Shown here piece by piece: positions 35,887-47,591 of a stretch of DNA of 64,000 nt; positions within the stretch are counted from its first letter, which is position 1; the number at the start of each line of letters is the position of its first letter. The notes beneath the pieces are model-generated. The model did no database searches and was not told the DNA's origin. It saw only the letters and a list, made by a program, of their open reading frames with translations. The position numbers and the translations under genes were made by a program. Source of the stretch: Isoperla grammatica (taxonomy: Eukaryota > Arthropoda > Insecta > Plecoptera > Perlodidae); NCBI GenBank assembly GCA_945910005.1, contig OX246741.1, forward strand, positions 35,693,479-35,757,478, in the 5' to 3' direction.

Positions 35887-36680
35887 GTTGTGTAGCTACA
35901 TTTATATGGCTTCAAGCTCGTCATAATTGAGTGTACTTTTATGACACACGATATAAAAGACATACAGTGTCATGTACTGTCTAGAAAGAGTTACTCAGGT
36001 GGGAAGACCATGTTTAAGTCAACACAACTACCTATGGTAGAGAGAGTACTGTTGATATCAATTTCGCAAATCTCCATTACCTGTATCAGATTTAGTGTCG
36101 ATCGAAAAGTTCTCCCCGTAGGAAACTTCTTTATCGACTCAACCGGTATAGTGGTGCTTGGCGCTACCTGTGAGCGAAATGTCTGAACTATTGCGGTGTC
36201 GGCCGGTAAGTCGATAACATAGGAGTGCTGTAAGAGCGGTTGGTTACGCCAGTTGAACAAGATTCATATTATAGCTATTTCTTTATGTTAGGATAATTTT
36301 AATTCATTTTAATTTACCTTGAAGTAACGTCAAATGAAAGAAGGAACATGGTAACTGATGTCCTCAGATTACATGGAATTACTGCAGCCCATGCAGTGTG
36401 TTGTACATGAAGGCTGCATGTAACGTAGTTGCATACTGTGAGATTAGGCACTATTATTATAAGTAAAACATCGCCCCGTCTGGGTCTAGAGTAGAACTCT
36501 GCTGGTCGTAAGAGGCCACACCAATGACATGAGGTCCTCCCCTATCCCTTACCCAATAACTGCTTCTCGTACAAAGCACCCAGCCGCATTTACTTTTCAA
36601 TGCAAATCATCGCAGATTATCCACAGTTCCATCACCAATCACATTATACTGTCTAACGTCACCGTATACGCCTCAAAGAT
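35887..36680. other. Spacer, no gene seen
   Basis: AT-rich. An 81-codon frame on + at 35941-36186 has no recognised features. Confidence 0.35.
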
Positions 36681-36905
36681 ATTTTATGACGTTGGTACTA
36701 ATGTCTGCGTGCCCTTAGTTGCACCACTAATGAAAATATATGTACTTTAGAGACGGTATTATTTTATGACGTTGGTACTAATGTCTGCGTGCCCTTAGTT
36801 GCACCACTGATGACAATATATGTACTTTAAAGACGGTATTATTTGATGATTTTGGTACTAATGTCTGCGTGCCCTTAGTTGCACCACTGTTGAAAATATA
36901 TATAC
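36681..36905 (+). repeat. Three-copy tandem repeat, 80-bp unit
   Basis: Units start at 36681, 36761 and 36841. The conserved part is GGTACTAATGTCTGCGTGCC followed by CTTAGTTGCACCACT. Confidence 0.9.
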
Positions 36906-37710
36906 TAAAAATATATGGAGAATGCTCTACAAAAAGTCGTATAGACTATATTTTAATAATAAAACTATAATTCCACATTTCACTGTAGAGTGGGGCCGTA
37001 ATGTATTATCTGTGACGTATAGTGTGTGATAAATTGGATTACTGGTGGCACGAGGAAACCGAACAAAAATACTCGAAATTCCTAAACGGGCTTTTATAGA
37101 GATTCTTCAATTTGATGATTGCAGCTTTATACGTTTTGGCGCTTATATAAAATAGTTAGCCTTAAATTGCGTAAAATACATAAGATTTGCCATGACTTTC
37201 AAAGGAGCACTTGCGGCCTTCACCATGGTAAAAACGTGTCGTGCAGCAATTCGATGGAAAACACATTACGGGAATTATACTTTATAGTATTTCTATGCAT
37301 CATGTAACTCTTAAACCATGCACGTACTATAGGTGACATAATAGATTGAATTAATTATTCGGTTGTAAAACTTATTTCTTAGTAAGACAATACACAACGA
37401 ACTGAACTACACAATAGTTAGGAACATAATTTGAAGGCATAAAAACAAATGTAGTTATACTGAGATGTGTAATTAACATTTAATAATTTCCGGTGTACTG
37501 CATTGTGTGATTGTGTGATTGTTTCTAGAGTAAAGACTGCCTTGCTTGAATGCTGGTTAGTCAGAAGTGAAGGAGGACGCATGGGTGAATAGAAGTGGCG
37601 CAATAAACTATACAGAACAACGAAATCGCGTTTTATACAGATTTACTTTTCGTGGCGGTAACCGGTATGAAAACCATAGGGGACAATTCATACAGACATA
37701 ATTATAGATA
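36906..37710. other. Spacer, no gene seen
   Basis: AT-rich; nothing recognised. Confidence 0.35.
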
Positions 37711-38440
37711 TAAATAAATAAAATAAAATAAATTCGTATTTATAGAGTCCACACACTCAGTAACAAGACTGAATTTCAGTGGGGCCACTTGATTTAAAGC
37801 GACTAAACCAACCCTGTAGGCTCTGAACACAATCGACGAGTGAGCGAAAACCAATTAAAGATCTATACTTCAAATATGAAACACATGGATCAGTGATTGG
37901 ACAGTGCGAACACCTGCGGACAAGTGCCAGAATCAACAAGGCCGATTAAGAACAATTTAACTTTGAATTTATCAGTGTTCAGAAATCGACCCCGTATAGA
38001 CAATGTATCAAATAATTACCTTTTATCAAACGAGATTAAACATTTTCTGTAAACATTTGAAGTTAATGAAATTGAAAACAATAATTATTATAGTGTTTCA
38101 TAGTATACTAATGTAATTATCTCACTGAAGGTATAATAGTCTATAAAATCTTGTTATAATAAATAATTACAACGATGCACTCAATAAATTCAAAGTTGTT
38201 CTGAATTGGCCTTGTTGATTCTGGCACTTGTTCGCAGGTGTTCGCACTGTCCAGTCACTGATTCATAAATTACATATTAATTGACATGTCGATCTTTGGT
38301 TATCGCTCACTCGTCGATGGTGTTTGGAGCCTACAGGGTTGGTTTAGGCGCTTTAAATTAAAGACGCCCACTGAAAACCAGTCTTGTTTACCGAGTGGGT
38401 AGACTCTAAATATGAATTTATTTTATTTATTTATTTTATT
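37711..38440. mobile_element. Foldback element, ~255-bp inverted arms
   Basis: Left arm 37711-37972 and right arm 38190-38440 are inverted copies. Landmarks are AAATAAATAAAATAAA ends, AGAGTC, CAACCCTGTAGGCTC, GACGAGTGAGCG, GGACAGTGCGAACACCTGCG and CAGAATCAACAAGGCC. The centre of about 217 bp is AT-rich. No coding sequence. Confidence 0.88.
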
Positions 38441-38987
38441 TGCTTTTCATGTTCCCTAAATATTTGTGTCTGTATACTGTTACAGATGCCAGTTTGAACT
38501 GCAGTGATACAGTTATTTGTATCACACATTCAGGTATCTTGCCTGAGCACCATCTCATCATTATTTAAAATAATTAAACTAAGCTAATTGGTGCCAAAAG
38601 GTAAGTGGCTCTAACCTCTAATTAAACATGGTAATGAGATATCTCACTGCCCACAGATGGCAAACTCAGTTAAGTATTGTAGATTGTTTTATTCATTAGT
38701 AAACTTGTCCTGTGTGAACAATAGTGAGACTGTGTCAAGGACTTGGGAGACGAGACGACCTATTGACCTCAAGGGGTCAATGGACAAGGAGCTGACCATA
38801 TCTTACTAATGCGAACACTAATTTCGGAGAGAGTAATTACTCTTCTATTTGCGATCCTTTATTTGATCACTTTCCAAACTTTCTTTTTGAATATAGTATC
38901 ATTGCCAGTACTATATTGCGTAACAGGAGATCAACTGGGCGTCTATTGTTATATATTTCCTGATAGTCATATACATCGTTTTGATCA
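38441..38987. other. Spacer, no gene seen
   Basis: AT-rich; nothing recognised. Confidence 0.35.
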
Positions 38988-38995
38988 TGCACTTA
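38988..38995. repeat. Target-site duplication of the 39-kb hAT element (left)
   Basis: TGCACTTA, repeated exactly at 39867-39874. Confidence 0.85.
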
Positions 38996-39866
38996 CAGGG
39001 GCGGATCTAGCCTTGATTTATGGGGGGGGGGGGCGGTTTCATGGAAGGCGATTGCCAATTATTATAGGAGGGGGGGGGGGGGGGGCTTAAGTGCATGCTA
39101 TATATACAATGTTTGGGGAGTATTGTACATTATGTTTAATTTAATCAATCACATTTTCAAAACATACTTTACTTCAGTCAATACTGCCATTGTCACATTT
39201 TGGGTGAAGCAATAACATAGTTGTCCCTAATGTTGACGTATAAACGAACAACACAAGTCATATTTTTTTATTTTGAGATAATTACGGAAGTTTCAGGGGT
39301 GTCATTCGGAAACAACGTAATTTCACACTAAGTATCGATTTGTAAGTGAACCTGAGAATATTCATTTAATTTGATTCCTTTTAATAATCTCATTTACATC
39401 TACTTTAAGGGTACCACAAACAAACATGCATGACATACCACAGATTTTGAGATAGTTACAGAAGTTAAACGGGCTGTCAGTGGAAAATTACCTAATGTCA
39501 CACACAGTAGCGATTTGTAAGAGAACCAGAGTATATTCATTAATTAATTTGATTCCTGCCAATTAATTTCAATTAGATCTTGTTTAATCACATATAAACA
39601 TATCTGCGTGACATGCTACAGATTTTGAGATAATTACGTAAGTTAACGGGCTGTCATTCGAAAATCACTTAATTTCACACATAGTAGCGATTTGTAAGAG
39701 AACCTGAGTATGGCATGCGCATACGTCGGCAGGGGCGGATACAGGCTCGATTAGTTACACAAAGCATGGCAACTAAAGTTCGGTAACGACTCCAAAATAA
39801 TAATTATTCCAAATTTCCATTTTTTTGGGTCATGGGGGGGGGGTCCCCCCCCTGTATCCGCCCCTG
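38996..39866. mobile_element. hAT-like nonautonomous element with 8-bp TSD (871 bp)
   Basis: Left end CAGGGGCGGATCTAG, right end CTGTATCCGCCCCTG, flanked by TGCACTTA on both sides, as expected of hAT insertion. The interior holds three direct repeats of about 175 bp (starting near 39272, 39445 and 39623; TTTGAGATAATTACG to GCGATTTGTAAGAGAACC) and an extra internal copy of the terminus at 39730. No transposase. Confidence 0.88.
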
Positions 39867-40073
39867 TGCACTTATAATAGTAACTATGGTTTGATTATTG
39901 TATATATAGCCATTTTAACTGAACTTAATATCAAAGATGTAAATATGACAACTTATAAAGCGTTATTATACTTAGTAGTATGTGTTTGTTTAACGACGTA
40001 CTAAATGCTAGGTTATATAACGTTGCCCGAATCAGATCCATCACACATCACCGGGGTCGTCACAAAGGCAATC

Positions 40074-41430
40074 CAGTTGGGCTCCCCAACTGGAGGTGGG
40101 AGCTCAGTTGGGCTCCCTAACTGGAGGTGGGAGTTCAGTTAGGCTCCCAAACTGTAGGTGGGAGTTCAGTTAGGCTCCCAAACTGTAGGTGGGAGTTCAG
40201 TTAGGCTCCCAAACTGTAGGTGGGAGTTCAGTTGGGCTCCCTAACTGGAGGTGGGAGTTCAGTTGGGCTCCCTAACTGGAGGTGGGAGTTCAGTTAGGCT
40301 CCCAAACTGTAGGTGGGAGTTCAGTTAGGCTCCCAAACTGTAGGTGGGAGTTCAGTTGGGCTCCCTAACTGAGGGTGGGAGTTCAGTTGGGCTACCCAAC
40401 TGGAGGTGGGAGTTCAGTTGGGCTGCCCAACTGGAAGTGGGAGTTCAGTTGGGCTCCCCAACTGGAAGTGGGAGTTCAGTTGGGCTCCCTAACTGGAGGT
40501 GGGAGTTCAGTTGGGCTCCCCAACTGGAAGTGGGAGTTCAGTTAGGCTCCCAAACTGTAGGTGGGAGTTCAGTTAGGCTCCCAAACTGTAGGTGGGAGTT
40601 CAGTTGGGCTCCCTAACTGGAGGTGGGAGTTCAGTTGGGCTCCCTAACTGGAGGTGGGAGTTCAGTTGGGCTCCCCAACTGGAAGTGGGAGTTCAGTTGG
40701 GCTCCCTAACTGGAGGTGGGAGTTCAGTTGGGCTCCCCAACTGGAAGTGGGAGTTCAGTTCGGCTCCCAAACTGGAGGTGGGAGTTCAGTTAGGCTCCCA
40801 AACTGTAGGTGGGAGTTCAGTTAGGCTCCCAAACTGTAGGTGGGAGTTCAGTTGGGCTCCCTAACTGGAGGTGGGAGTTCAGTTGGGCTCCCTAACTGGA
40901 GGTGGGAGTTCAGTTAGGCTCCCAAACTGTAGGTGGGAGTTCAGTTAGGCTCCCAAACTGTAGGTGGGAGTTCAGTTGGGCTCCCTAACTGGAGGTGGGA
41001 GTTCAGTTGGGCTCCCCAACTGGAGGTGGGAGTTCAGTTGGGCTGCCCAACTGGAAGTGGGAGTTCAGTTGGGCTCCCCAACTGGAAGTGGGAGTTCAGT
41101 TGGGCTCCCTAACTGGAGGTGGGAGTTCAGTTGGGCTCCCCAACTGGAAGTGGGAGTTCAGTTGGGCTCCCCAACTGGAAGTGGGAGTTCAGTTGGGCTC
41201 CCCAACTGGAAGTGGGAGTTCAGTTGGGCTCCCCAACTGGAGGTGGGAGTTCAGTTGGGCTCCCCAACTGGAGGTGGGAGTAAAGTTGGGCTCCCCAACT
41301 GGAAGTGGGAGTTCAGTTGGGCTCCCTAACTGGAGGTGGGAGTTCAGTTGGGCTCCCCAACTGGAGGTGGGAGTTCCGTTGGGATCCCTAACTGGAGGTG
41401 GGAGTTCAGTTGGGCTCTTTAACTGGAGGG
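40074..41430 (+). repeat. 31-bp minisatellite, ~44 copies, with higher-order pattern
   Basis: Unit CAGTTGGGCTCCCCAACTG followed by GAGGTGGGAGTT. Variants AGGCTCCCAAACTGTAG, GGGCTCCCTAACTGGAG and GGGCTCCCCAACTGGAAG alternate in blocks. A 248-bp (8-unit) block is repeated at about 40344 and 40592. The array ends in a G run (41428-41443). Frames read through it are repeat by-products. Confidence 0.97.
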
Positions 41431-43310
41431 GGGGGGGGGGGGGGTCGAATCGCAAATGATGTCCGCATATTTTATAAAGAAGACTAGTGTGAAAGATGAT
41501 AATCAAGGAGATATGAGATAAATAAATAAATTACAAAAGCTAAGCACAAGAGCCCTCACTGCGGACACCAGTCCCCACGAGAAAGAACCCACCTCGACCG
41601 GTTCATATTATTCTCTAAGGTAGCACGTCCACGTAGTATGCTTGAATGGCAGTGTATTCGTTTGAGTGTATTGATGGACTTGTATGTTGTATAGACTGGA
41701 GGTGATGTTCATAGTGGTAGGTACGAGAGGTTGTTGTGTAACAAATAATTAGAAAACAGCATTTTATTGTAAATAAAAGTATAAAAGCAATCTCTAAAGT
41801 TGAGTAACTTGGGGCATCATCAATAATCACCAGATGCCAAAAATATGCATTAAATCCGTCAATCGAAAAAAAAATCGTATCCCCAGAGGGTGTCAGGAAA
41901 CACTGGCCAACAATGTAAACGGAAAAAGACCAACTCTTTGCAACTTGTACTTTCATCGCACGTTTTGTTATCACGCTTAGTTTAGACTGTGGTTTAGATA
42001 AGATGAAATTAAATCCATATAATATTATTGTGTAATAGAATATAGAGGCCAATGTTAGAGAACTTTTGTGTCAGTTCAGTGGAACAAACATTTCTTCCAC
42101 TCAGCCGTGGGAGTGATACTTTACATATTTACCACATTGAATGTAGCTTAGTCTATGGAAACGAAATATAGGCTGAAGTGTCTAGAATGGGATGTAAACG
42201 CATCCGCAATACATATATTACAATCATTCTTTGAATATATTAGTTTAGTATAAAGTATCTTATAAATAGCGTATATGGCCGGTTAAAAATTTCAAAAAAT
42301 CTAGTGGGGTAGTGCGCCCCTTTGCTTCTCTCGTCCCCCCCCCCCCCGTCCTCGACGCCCTTTTCACCCCATAAAACAATTTAAAGTTGCCACAATGGTA
42401 GGTACGTCATTGTATATAATATTGAGACCTCTCATGTATAACTTTGTCCATATCGGCTAATTCTTTCTACCTCAAATAAATTATGGTCTCTTGTCACACA
42501 CACATGAAATGTGCACGGATACGTATCAGTATCACTGTTGCAAATGTAGTAGGACATTTCGCATCCGTAATACGATTGTCGCTGCCATACTACGAATAAG
42601 AAATATCCATATTTTTTAAAACATAACAATTAAAAATTAAAATATGTATATAATGTGTGTAAGCCTTGAAGTAAAATGCGTAAACAACATAAAGAATAAT
42701 AATAAACTTGTCCGTCGCCTTGAAGTGCACACATTAACACCGACTAAAATCTTGGTATAATTATTCATCTGCACATCATCGTAGGCACGTTTCATAAACC
42801 ATGATGCAACATCCGGAGTGAGCGGAACGGAAGGCCGTGGAATAATTCTAGACCAACTTGGTAGCAATCGTCAACCAACGTGCACCGAGTACAAGTATGT
42901 TTATAGAAGCTCCAGGGTCATATCGATTAGTCTATTAGAACATAAACGCACACAATTAGTATTGTGTTGTTTATTTTATATCTGTAATAACCATAAACGG
43001 GAATAGTTTATTTTGTATTTATGCAAATTTATTCATTTCTTTGCTGGAAGCGAATTATTCAATATCACATGCCATAATTATATTTTTCAATTCTCTCGTT
43101 TATTTTCATTCTTTTTTTTCTTTTCCTTGTTTTAATTTTCTTATTTTCTTATTATTTTGTCAACCTCTCAGCATTGACGGAAAGTCGGATTCGAGTTTTG
43201 CTTCTTTCTTCTGACGAACAACATGTGTAGGTCTACTGTACAATTATTTATTTCACTCATTTCTATATTCTTGATTCACCATTTGATGTGTAGGCCTATC
43301 ATAGGCATAC
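41431..43310. other. Intergenic, no gene recognised
   Basis: A 145-codon minus-strand frame at 41615-42052 is AT-rich with no recognisable domain or good start, and is not called. C tract near 42337-42347. Confidence 0.35.
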
Positions 43311-43570
43311 ACAACAATGAAACAAATGAATTGAATCGATGGACAAACAACAAGCTGTCAAAAAATAATTTCGTCTGATTTTGGAAAACAAAACAAAAAA
43401 CAAACAAATACACATACAAAACTTTCACTTAGTCGTTGTCTTATCATTAAAAGTTTTAAATGGCGAGCAGTTACTATTGCTACACTTGTTTTTATTTCTA
43501 TGGTTGCAATTTTATTATTTTGACAGCTGATGGTTTGTCCATCAGTTCAATTCATTTGTCCCATTGTTGT
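43311..43570. mobile_element. 260-bp MITE with ~57-bp TIRs
   Basis: Left arm ACAACAATGAAACAAATGAA, TTGAATCGATGGACAAAC, GCTGTCAAAA; the right arm is its inverse ending CCCATTGTTGT. Interior noncoding. Confidence 0.8.
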
Positions 43571-44117
43571 CTTTCGGTGTTGCTAGTGCCGAGGAGGACA
43601 ATAAAAAAAACTTATGTGTTGATACTGTGTTTTCTCTTCTCCTTCACCATCATCAGTATTTACAACCAGCCCGTCATAAACAATAGGCATGTTAAGTGAT
43701 GAACGCACGACTAGGCAGGAAGTTCCGGACGGCCAAAAATAGATGGATGCGTTTGTTTTGTTTGTCACTCCCGCTCTCGCAGAATCACATCTTACAGCGA
43801 GAGAATAACAAACTTCACAACAAAGTAATCACAGCCATCGGAAATGACGTCACCATTGACTGTGATTTGTTCACGTTAAAATAAAAGAGTGAAAACCGAT
43901 AAATTTGGAATAAAATTTGCCCCAACTGGTGCAATTGGAAGTTAAAGCTCATAACTGGTGTTCTCTCATCCATGAACTGGGGTACTTTTGTTGACACTTT
44001 TCAAATTAGTTTTCTTCATGCTAATGTATGTTACCTACCGTCATCACATTATTACATAATAATTTGTCGTGGGAATATCCGTCATAGGGTGCACACCATC
44101 TCTAACTAATAATTTGT
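43571..44117. other. Spacer, no gene seen
   Basis: The sequence TAATAATTTGTC occurs at about 44058 and again at 44107, directly before the LINE fragment. Confidence 0.35.
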
Positions 44118-45056
44118 CAAGGATCCGTCCTGGGGCCTCTATTGTTTATTATATATATAAATGATTTACCAAAGTGTGTTAGGAATGTTGTTATGAATTT
44201 ATTTGCTGATGACACTCTGATATCTGCTTCGGGATGTTCCTATGAAGAAGCATGTGCTTTACTTAACGAAGCGTTGGCTCAAGTTAGTGACTGGTTAAAA
44301 AGAAATAAACTTAAACTTAATGTCACCAAAACTAAATGTATGTTACTAACATCATCAAAGGAAAAGAAAAATGCAATTGTTAATAGTACTCAGTTGGAGG
44401 ATGTGTTAGTATGTATTGATGGTGAGAAACTAGTAGTTGTAGATGAGTTTAAGTACTTAGGGGTAATTATTGATGAACACCTGACTTTTACTCGCCATAT
44501 TGATTTTATAAATAAAAAAGTAAATAAAAAGCTGGGTTTTTTGACGAGAATTTCGAAGGATCTCTCACTTTGGGTGAGAAATCTTATTTTTAAAACTATT
44601 ATTATGCCACATATTACTTATTGTTCAACTGTATTGTGGGGTATTTTTAATAAGGACATGTATGTGCTTCAAAAGTTTCAAAATCGTGGCATGCGGATAG
44701 TATTGCGGTGTAATAGAAGAACCCCCATTAAAGTGATGCTAGAAATGTTGAATTGGCAAAGTATTGAACAAAAAATAGCTATGAGTGTTCTGTTATTTAT
44801 TTACAAGATGGTACGAAGGAATGGGCCGCTTAATTTTATCAATGAGACGCACTCCCACGATACAAGAGGAAGTAGCATGTTAGTTGTGACACGTAAAAAT
44901 AAGACAAAGTCACAAAAATCTTTATTTTATTCAGGTTTTATATTGTTTAATAAAATGTTGAAAAAAAATAAGATGACAAGAGATGATGTTTTAAGATACT
45001 CGCTGAATACTTTTAAAGGTGTGTGTGCCACCTTTGTTAACAATGAATTTGCATAA
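44118..45056 (+). CDS. Reverse transcriptase fragment of LINE (no start codon)
   Basis: In-frame coding part of the LINE copy, beginning without an ATG at the truncation point. The two aspartates of FADD are the metal-binding catalytic pair. Upstream RT motifs and the endonuclease are absent, so it cannot prime or retrotranspose by itself. The frame contains no internal stop or frameshift. Confidence 0.85.
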   Translation, partial: QGSVLGPLLFIIYINDLPKCVRNVVMNLFADDTLISASGCSYEEACALLNEALAQVSDWLKRNKLKLNVTKTKCMLLTSSKEKKNAIVNSTQLEDVLVCIDGEKLVVVDEFKYLGVIIDEHLTFTRHIDFINKKVNKKLGFLTRISKDLSLWVRNLIFKTIIMPHITYCSTVLWGIFNKDMYVLQKFQNRGMRIVLRCNRRTPIKVMLEMLNWQSIEQKIAMSVLLFIYKMVRRNGPLNFINETHSHDTRGSSMLVVTRKNKTKSQKSLFYSGFILFNKMLKKNKMTRDDVLRYSLNTFKGVCATFVNNEFA

Positions 45057-45180
45057 TTTTATCTGTATATGTAATGTGTGTAATGGATGCCTATAATTAC
45101 TATCTATTACTATTACTATAGTTAATAATTGCAAATGATGTAATGTAATAGCTAGTGCAGCTAAAATAAAGAACATTATT
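44118..45180 (+). mobile_element. 5'-truncated non-LTR retrotransposon (LINE), RT C-terminal part
   Basis: The frame opens in the middle of the reverse transcriptase with QGSVLGPLLFIIYINDLP, then the catalytic FADDT (about 30 residues in), LNVTKTK, the EFKYLGVIID motif and the usual C-terminal region with thumb-like and Cys-poor sequence. It ends at the stop at 45054-45056. A 3' tail with AATAAA (45165-45170) follows. The endonuclease and N-terminal RT are missing, as in typical 5'-truncated LINE copies. The frame is unbroken over 310 codons, so the insertion is fairly young. The clade (Jockey/CR1/RTE-like) cannot be fixed by eye. It makes no complete protein. Confidence 0.9.
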
Positions 45181-45189
45181 ATTAACTAA

Positions 45190-45380
45190 CATTAGGGTGT
45201 TTTGATAGCTGGGAAGGAATGCCCGAGGACTATTTCTAGGACTCAATCCCAGCATTCGCCTTTACGACTGAGGTAAACCTCGGGAAAAACCTTCAGTCAG
45301 AACTGCCGGTGGCCGGAATCGAAACGCGGCGACCTCCCGAATTAGAGTCTCGCGTCTTACCACTAAGGCACCTCTATCGG
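45190..45380 (-). repeat. tRNA-derived SINE
   Basis: The minus strand begins GAGGTGCCTTAGTGGTAAGA (A box), with TTTCGATTCCGGCC (B-box region) about 40 bp on. A tRNA-unrelated body (AGGTTTACCTCAGTCG and TGGGATTGAGTCCTAG) follows. It lies head to tail against the LINE 3' end. Confidence 0.6.
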
Positions 45381-46065
45381 TATCATGTTAATATAATCTA
45401 TATAACCATACGCCTAATTACTCCAATCAAGTGGTTACTTATACTAAATTTTTCAAACCTTGTCGATCTAAATGATTTATACGTGGACATAGGTAGGTGT
45501 AGGACTTTGATATAGGAAGGTAACGCCCAAAACCTGGGCTCAATTTTGGTGTAGAGCTAGATTTAGCCTTCGGCAATGTGTGGTCATTTATTTATTATCA
45601 CTGGAAGTCCGTCATTATGTCCGACCGCCAATTTGAAAACCCCGCCTTGATCAGCTACTCAAGTATTTCCTCTCGTTAAGTTCATTGACTGAACGAAAAA
45701 CAATCCCTTATAATTACGGCGCAGTTCGTTGGCTAACCTGACAGTAATTGGAATGGCTGTGATAACTTCGTTGAGTGATGGTTGAAATGTGGAACTATGC
45801 GAACATCGTTCGTTGAGAACTTTGCGGCGTTATCACGTGACGAGACCCTTCATTCCCATCGACATTGTTGGGCGGTTCATAAGGTTATCTCCATGAAATA
45901 TACCCGTTAGACTTGGCCAGACACACGTGCATCACACCTGATCTTCACAACGCTTCGCATCCGATCCGCACCTTTTTACGTTGAAATACAATAACTACTC
46001 GTATACTTGCACTTTGCTTCAACATAACAGTCTCATACCGATCTCAGATCAGATCTACCGCCTCT
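45381..46065. other. Spacer, no gene seen
   Basis: Nothing recognised. Confidence 0.35.
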
Positions 46066-46167
46066 TTCATGCACGCTGTTCAATGAAAATTAACAGATTC
46101 CTAAAATTAATAATCCGATTCGTAAAAGCAGTTTTCTGCTTAGTAGAGTGCACAAGTCTCATTAGTC
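46066..46167 (-). repeat. Dispersed ~220-bp repeat, truncated copy
   Basis: On the minus strand it has GACTAATGAGACTTGTGCAC, TCTACTAAG, ACGAAT and AGGAATCTGTTAATTTTC, then GTGCATGAA. It matches about half of the full copies at 49.9 and 51.5 kb. Confidence 0.6.
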
Positions 46168-46203
46168 ATTCATTACTCATTACTCACTAGTGATTATATA
46201 AGA

Positions 46204-46401
46204 AAAATTATTGAAATATACACTGTTCTTTGTCAAAATTATTATTAAGATTATAATACAATACAATATTTCGAATGTTGAATAGCACTCTTCAACAACA
46301 GGCTATTATCAACTCTCACTGTCGAAGAGTGCTGATCAGCACTCGAAATATTGCACTTTAATTTTAGTTTTGACAAGGAACCGTGTATATTCAAATAATT
46401 T
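46204..46401. mobile_element. Hairpin-bearing TIR element, copy 2
   Basis: AATATACACTGTTCTTTGTC faces the inverse of AATATACACGGTTCCTTGTC. Inside is the palindrome AGTGCTGATCAGCACT followed by CGAAATATTGC. Related to 35109-35210 and 47592-47803. Confidence 0.75.
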
Positions 46402-47591
46402 GTCTCATTTGTCTTGCAGTTCTACTGTTTCGTTTTAATACTAATTAGTTACTTCCACTGTGTTAAGGATCTCCAGGTGACCTACCCAAAGTTGTAAAGT
46501 GTCGTGTCTCTATGTAGAAGGCATAATGGAGAGAGTTTAATTCCCGACTAGATGTTAAACATAAGTAAACAGGTGCTAAGTCACAACGTGCAAGTGAATG
46601 GGATTTGCAACAGAAATAACTTACTGACGTTCAAAATTCAATCCCCGAATAACTTCAATAAAAATATAATTTGGAGTATACCACTGGGCACTGGTTGACA
46701 CCAATGCTTCAACTAGTTTTTGAAGAGGGAAGCAAATAAGGACAAATACAAAAACTTGGCACACTTCGCAACGAAGACGTTCAGTGTTCTGATGTCTACA
46801 CGCAACACTGCATACCAGCAAATGTAGTAATGCCGTGAACGGAAGTCCTCATGATTTCTTGACGTGTATTTGCAAATGTTTTAGAATTTTATTATAATAA
46901 AGTCTGGTATTTGTATTGTGTTTTGTGCTTGTCTTGGGAATAGCACAATACCATAAAAAACATGCTCGGTGTCAGATTAAATTTGATTATAAATGTTCTA
47001 ATCACCAGAGAATTCCTTTGCCCTTCCTAGTGATTGTGTCATTTGTAGAGAACCAGTTGTGTATTGGAACCGGAACGTCGTTCCGGTACTTCTACACAAG
47101 CCGCGGAATGCCGTTCTGCCAAAATTATATTTACAATGTCAAAATATAATCTACAATGCGTATAATATGATTTATTTCTTCAATATTTGCAACAGGCCGA
47201 GGCCTCACAGGCGCAAATTTAATCCCATCATAGTGATCGATGGATGGCGACGAAGAAGGGAGAACAGTGAAACTTTATACCGGCACGTAGCCTACTCCTG
47301 TCGAAAAGTACCAAGGGGACCATCGGCTTTACGTCCCATCCGAAAACACGGTGTAGGCTCCTCCACTAATATGGACAGCCGAGCAGTTGACGAGAAGAAT
47401 GAAGCTGTTACATCTACGCTTTTACACCCAAAGCCAAAGATCTGCTCTAACTAACGGCAACGATTTTAACGCTTTTGCGAACTATCTAGTAGTAAACAAT
47501 TACTTTATTGTTGTCTAGTAAAAAAAAAAAAAATGCCAATTGAAAACCAGCATATTAAATTAAAGTTAAGAATGAAACAGTAGAACAGGTA
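46402..47591. other. Intergenic, possible diverged repeat
   Basis: The stretch 47200-47360 (GGCCGAGGCCTCAC to CGGCTTTACGTCCCATCCGA) looks like an interspersed repeat, but I cannot classify it. No gene called. Confidence 0.3.

Noticed and set aside
40964..41459. Overlapping 121- and 154-codon frames in the 31-bp array
   Set aside because: The same repeat is open in several frames on both strands, so openness is not evidence of coding.
41615..42052. 145-aa minus-strand protein
   Set aside because: AT-rich, no recognised domain, no start context and no splice or conservation evidence.
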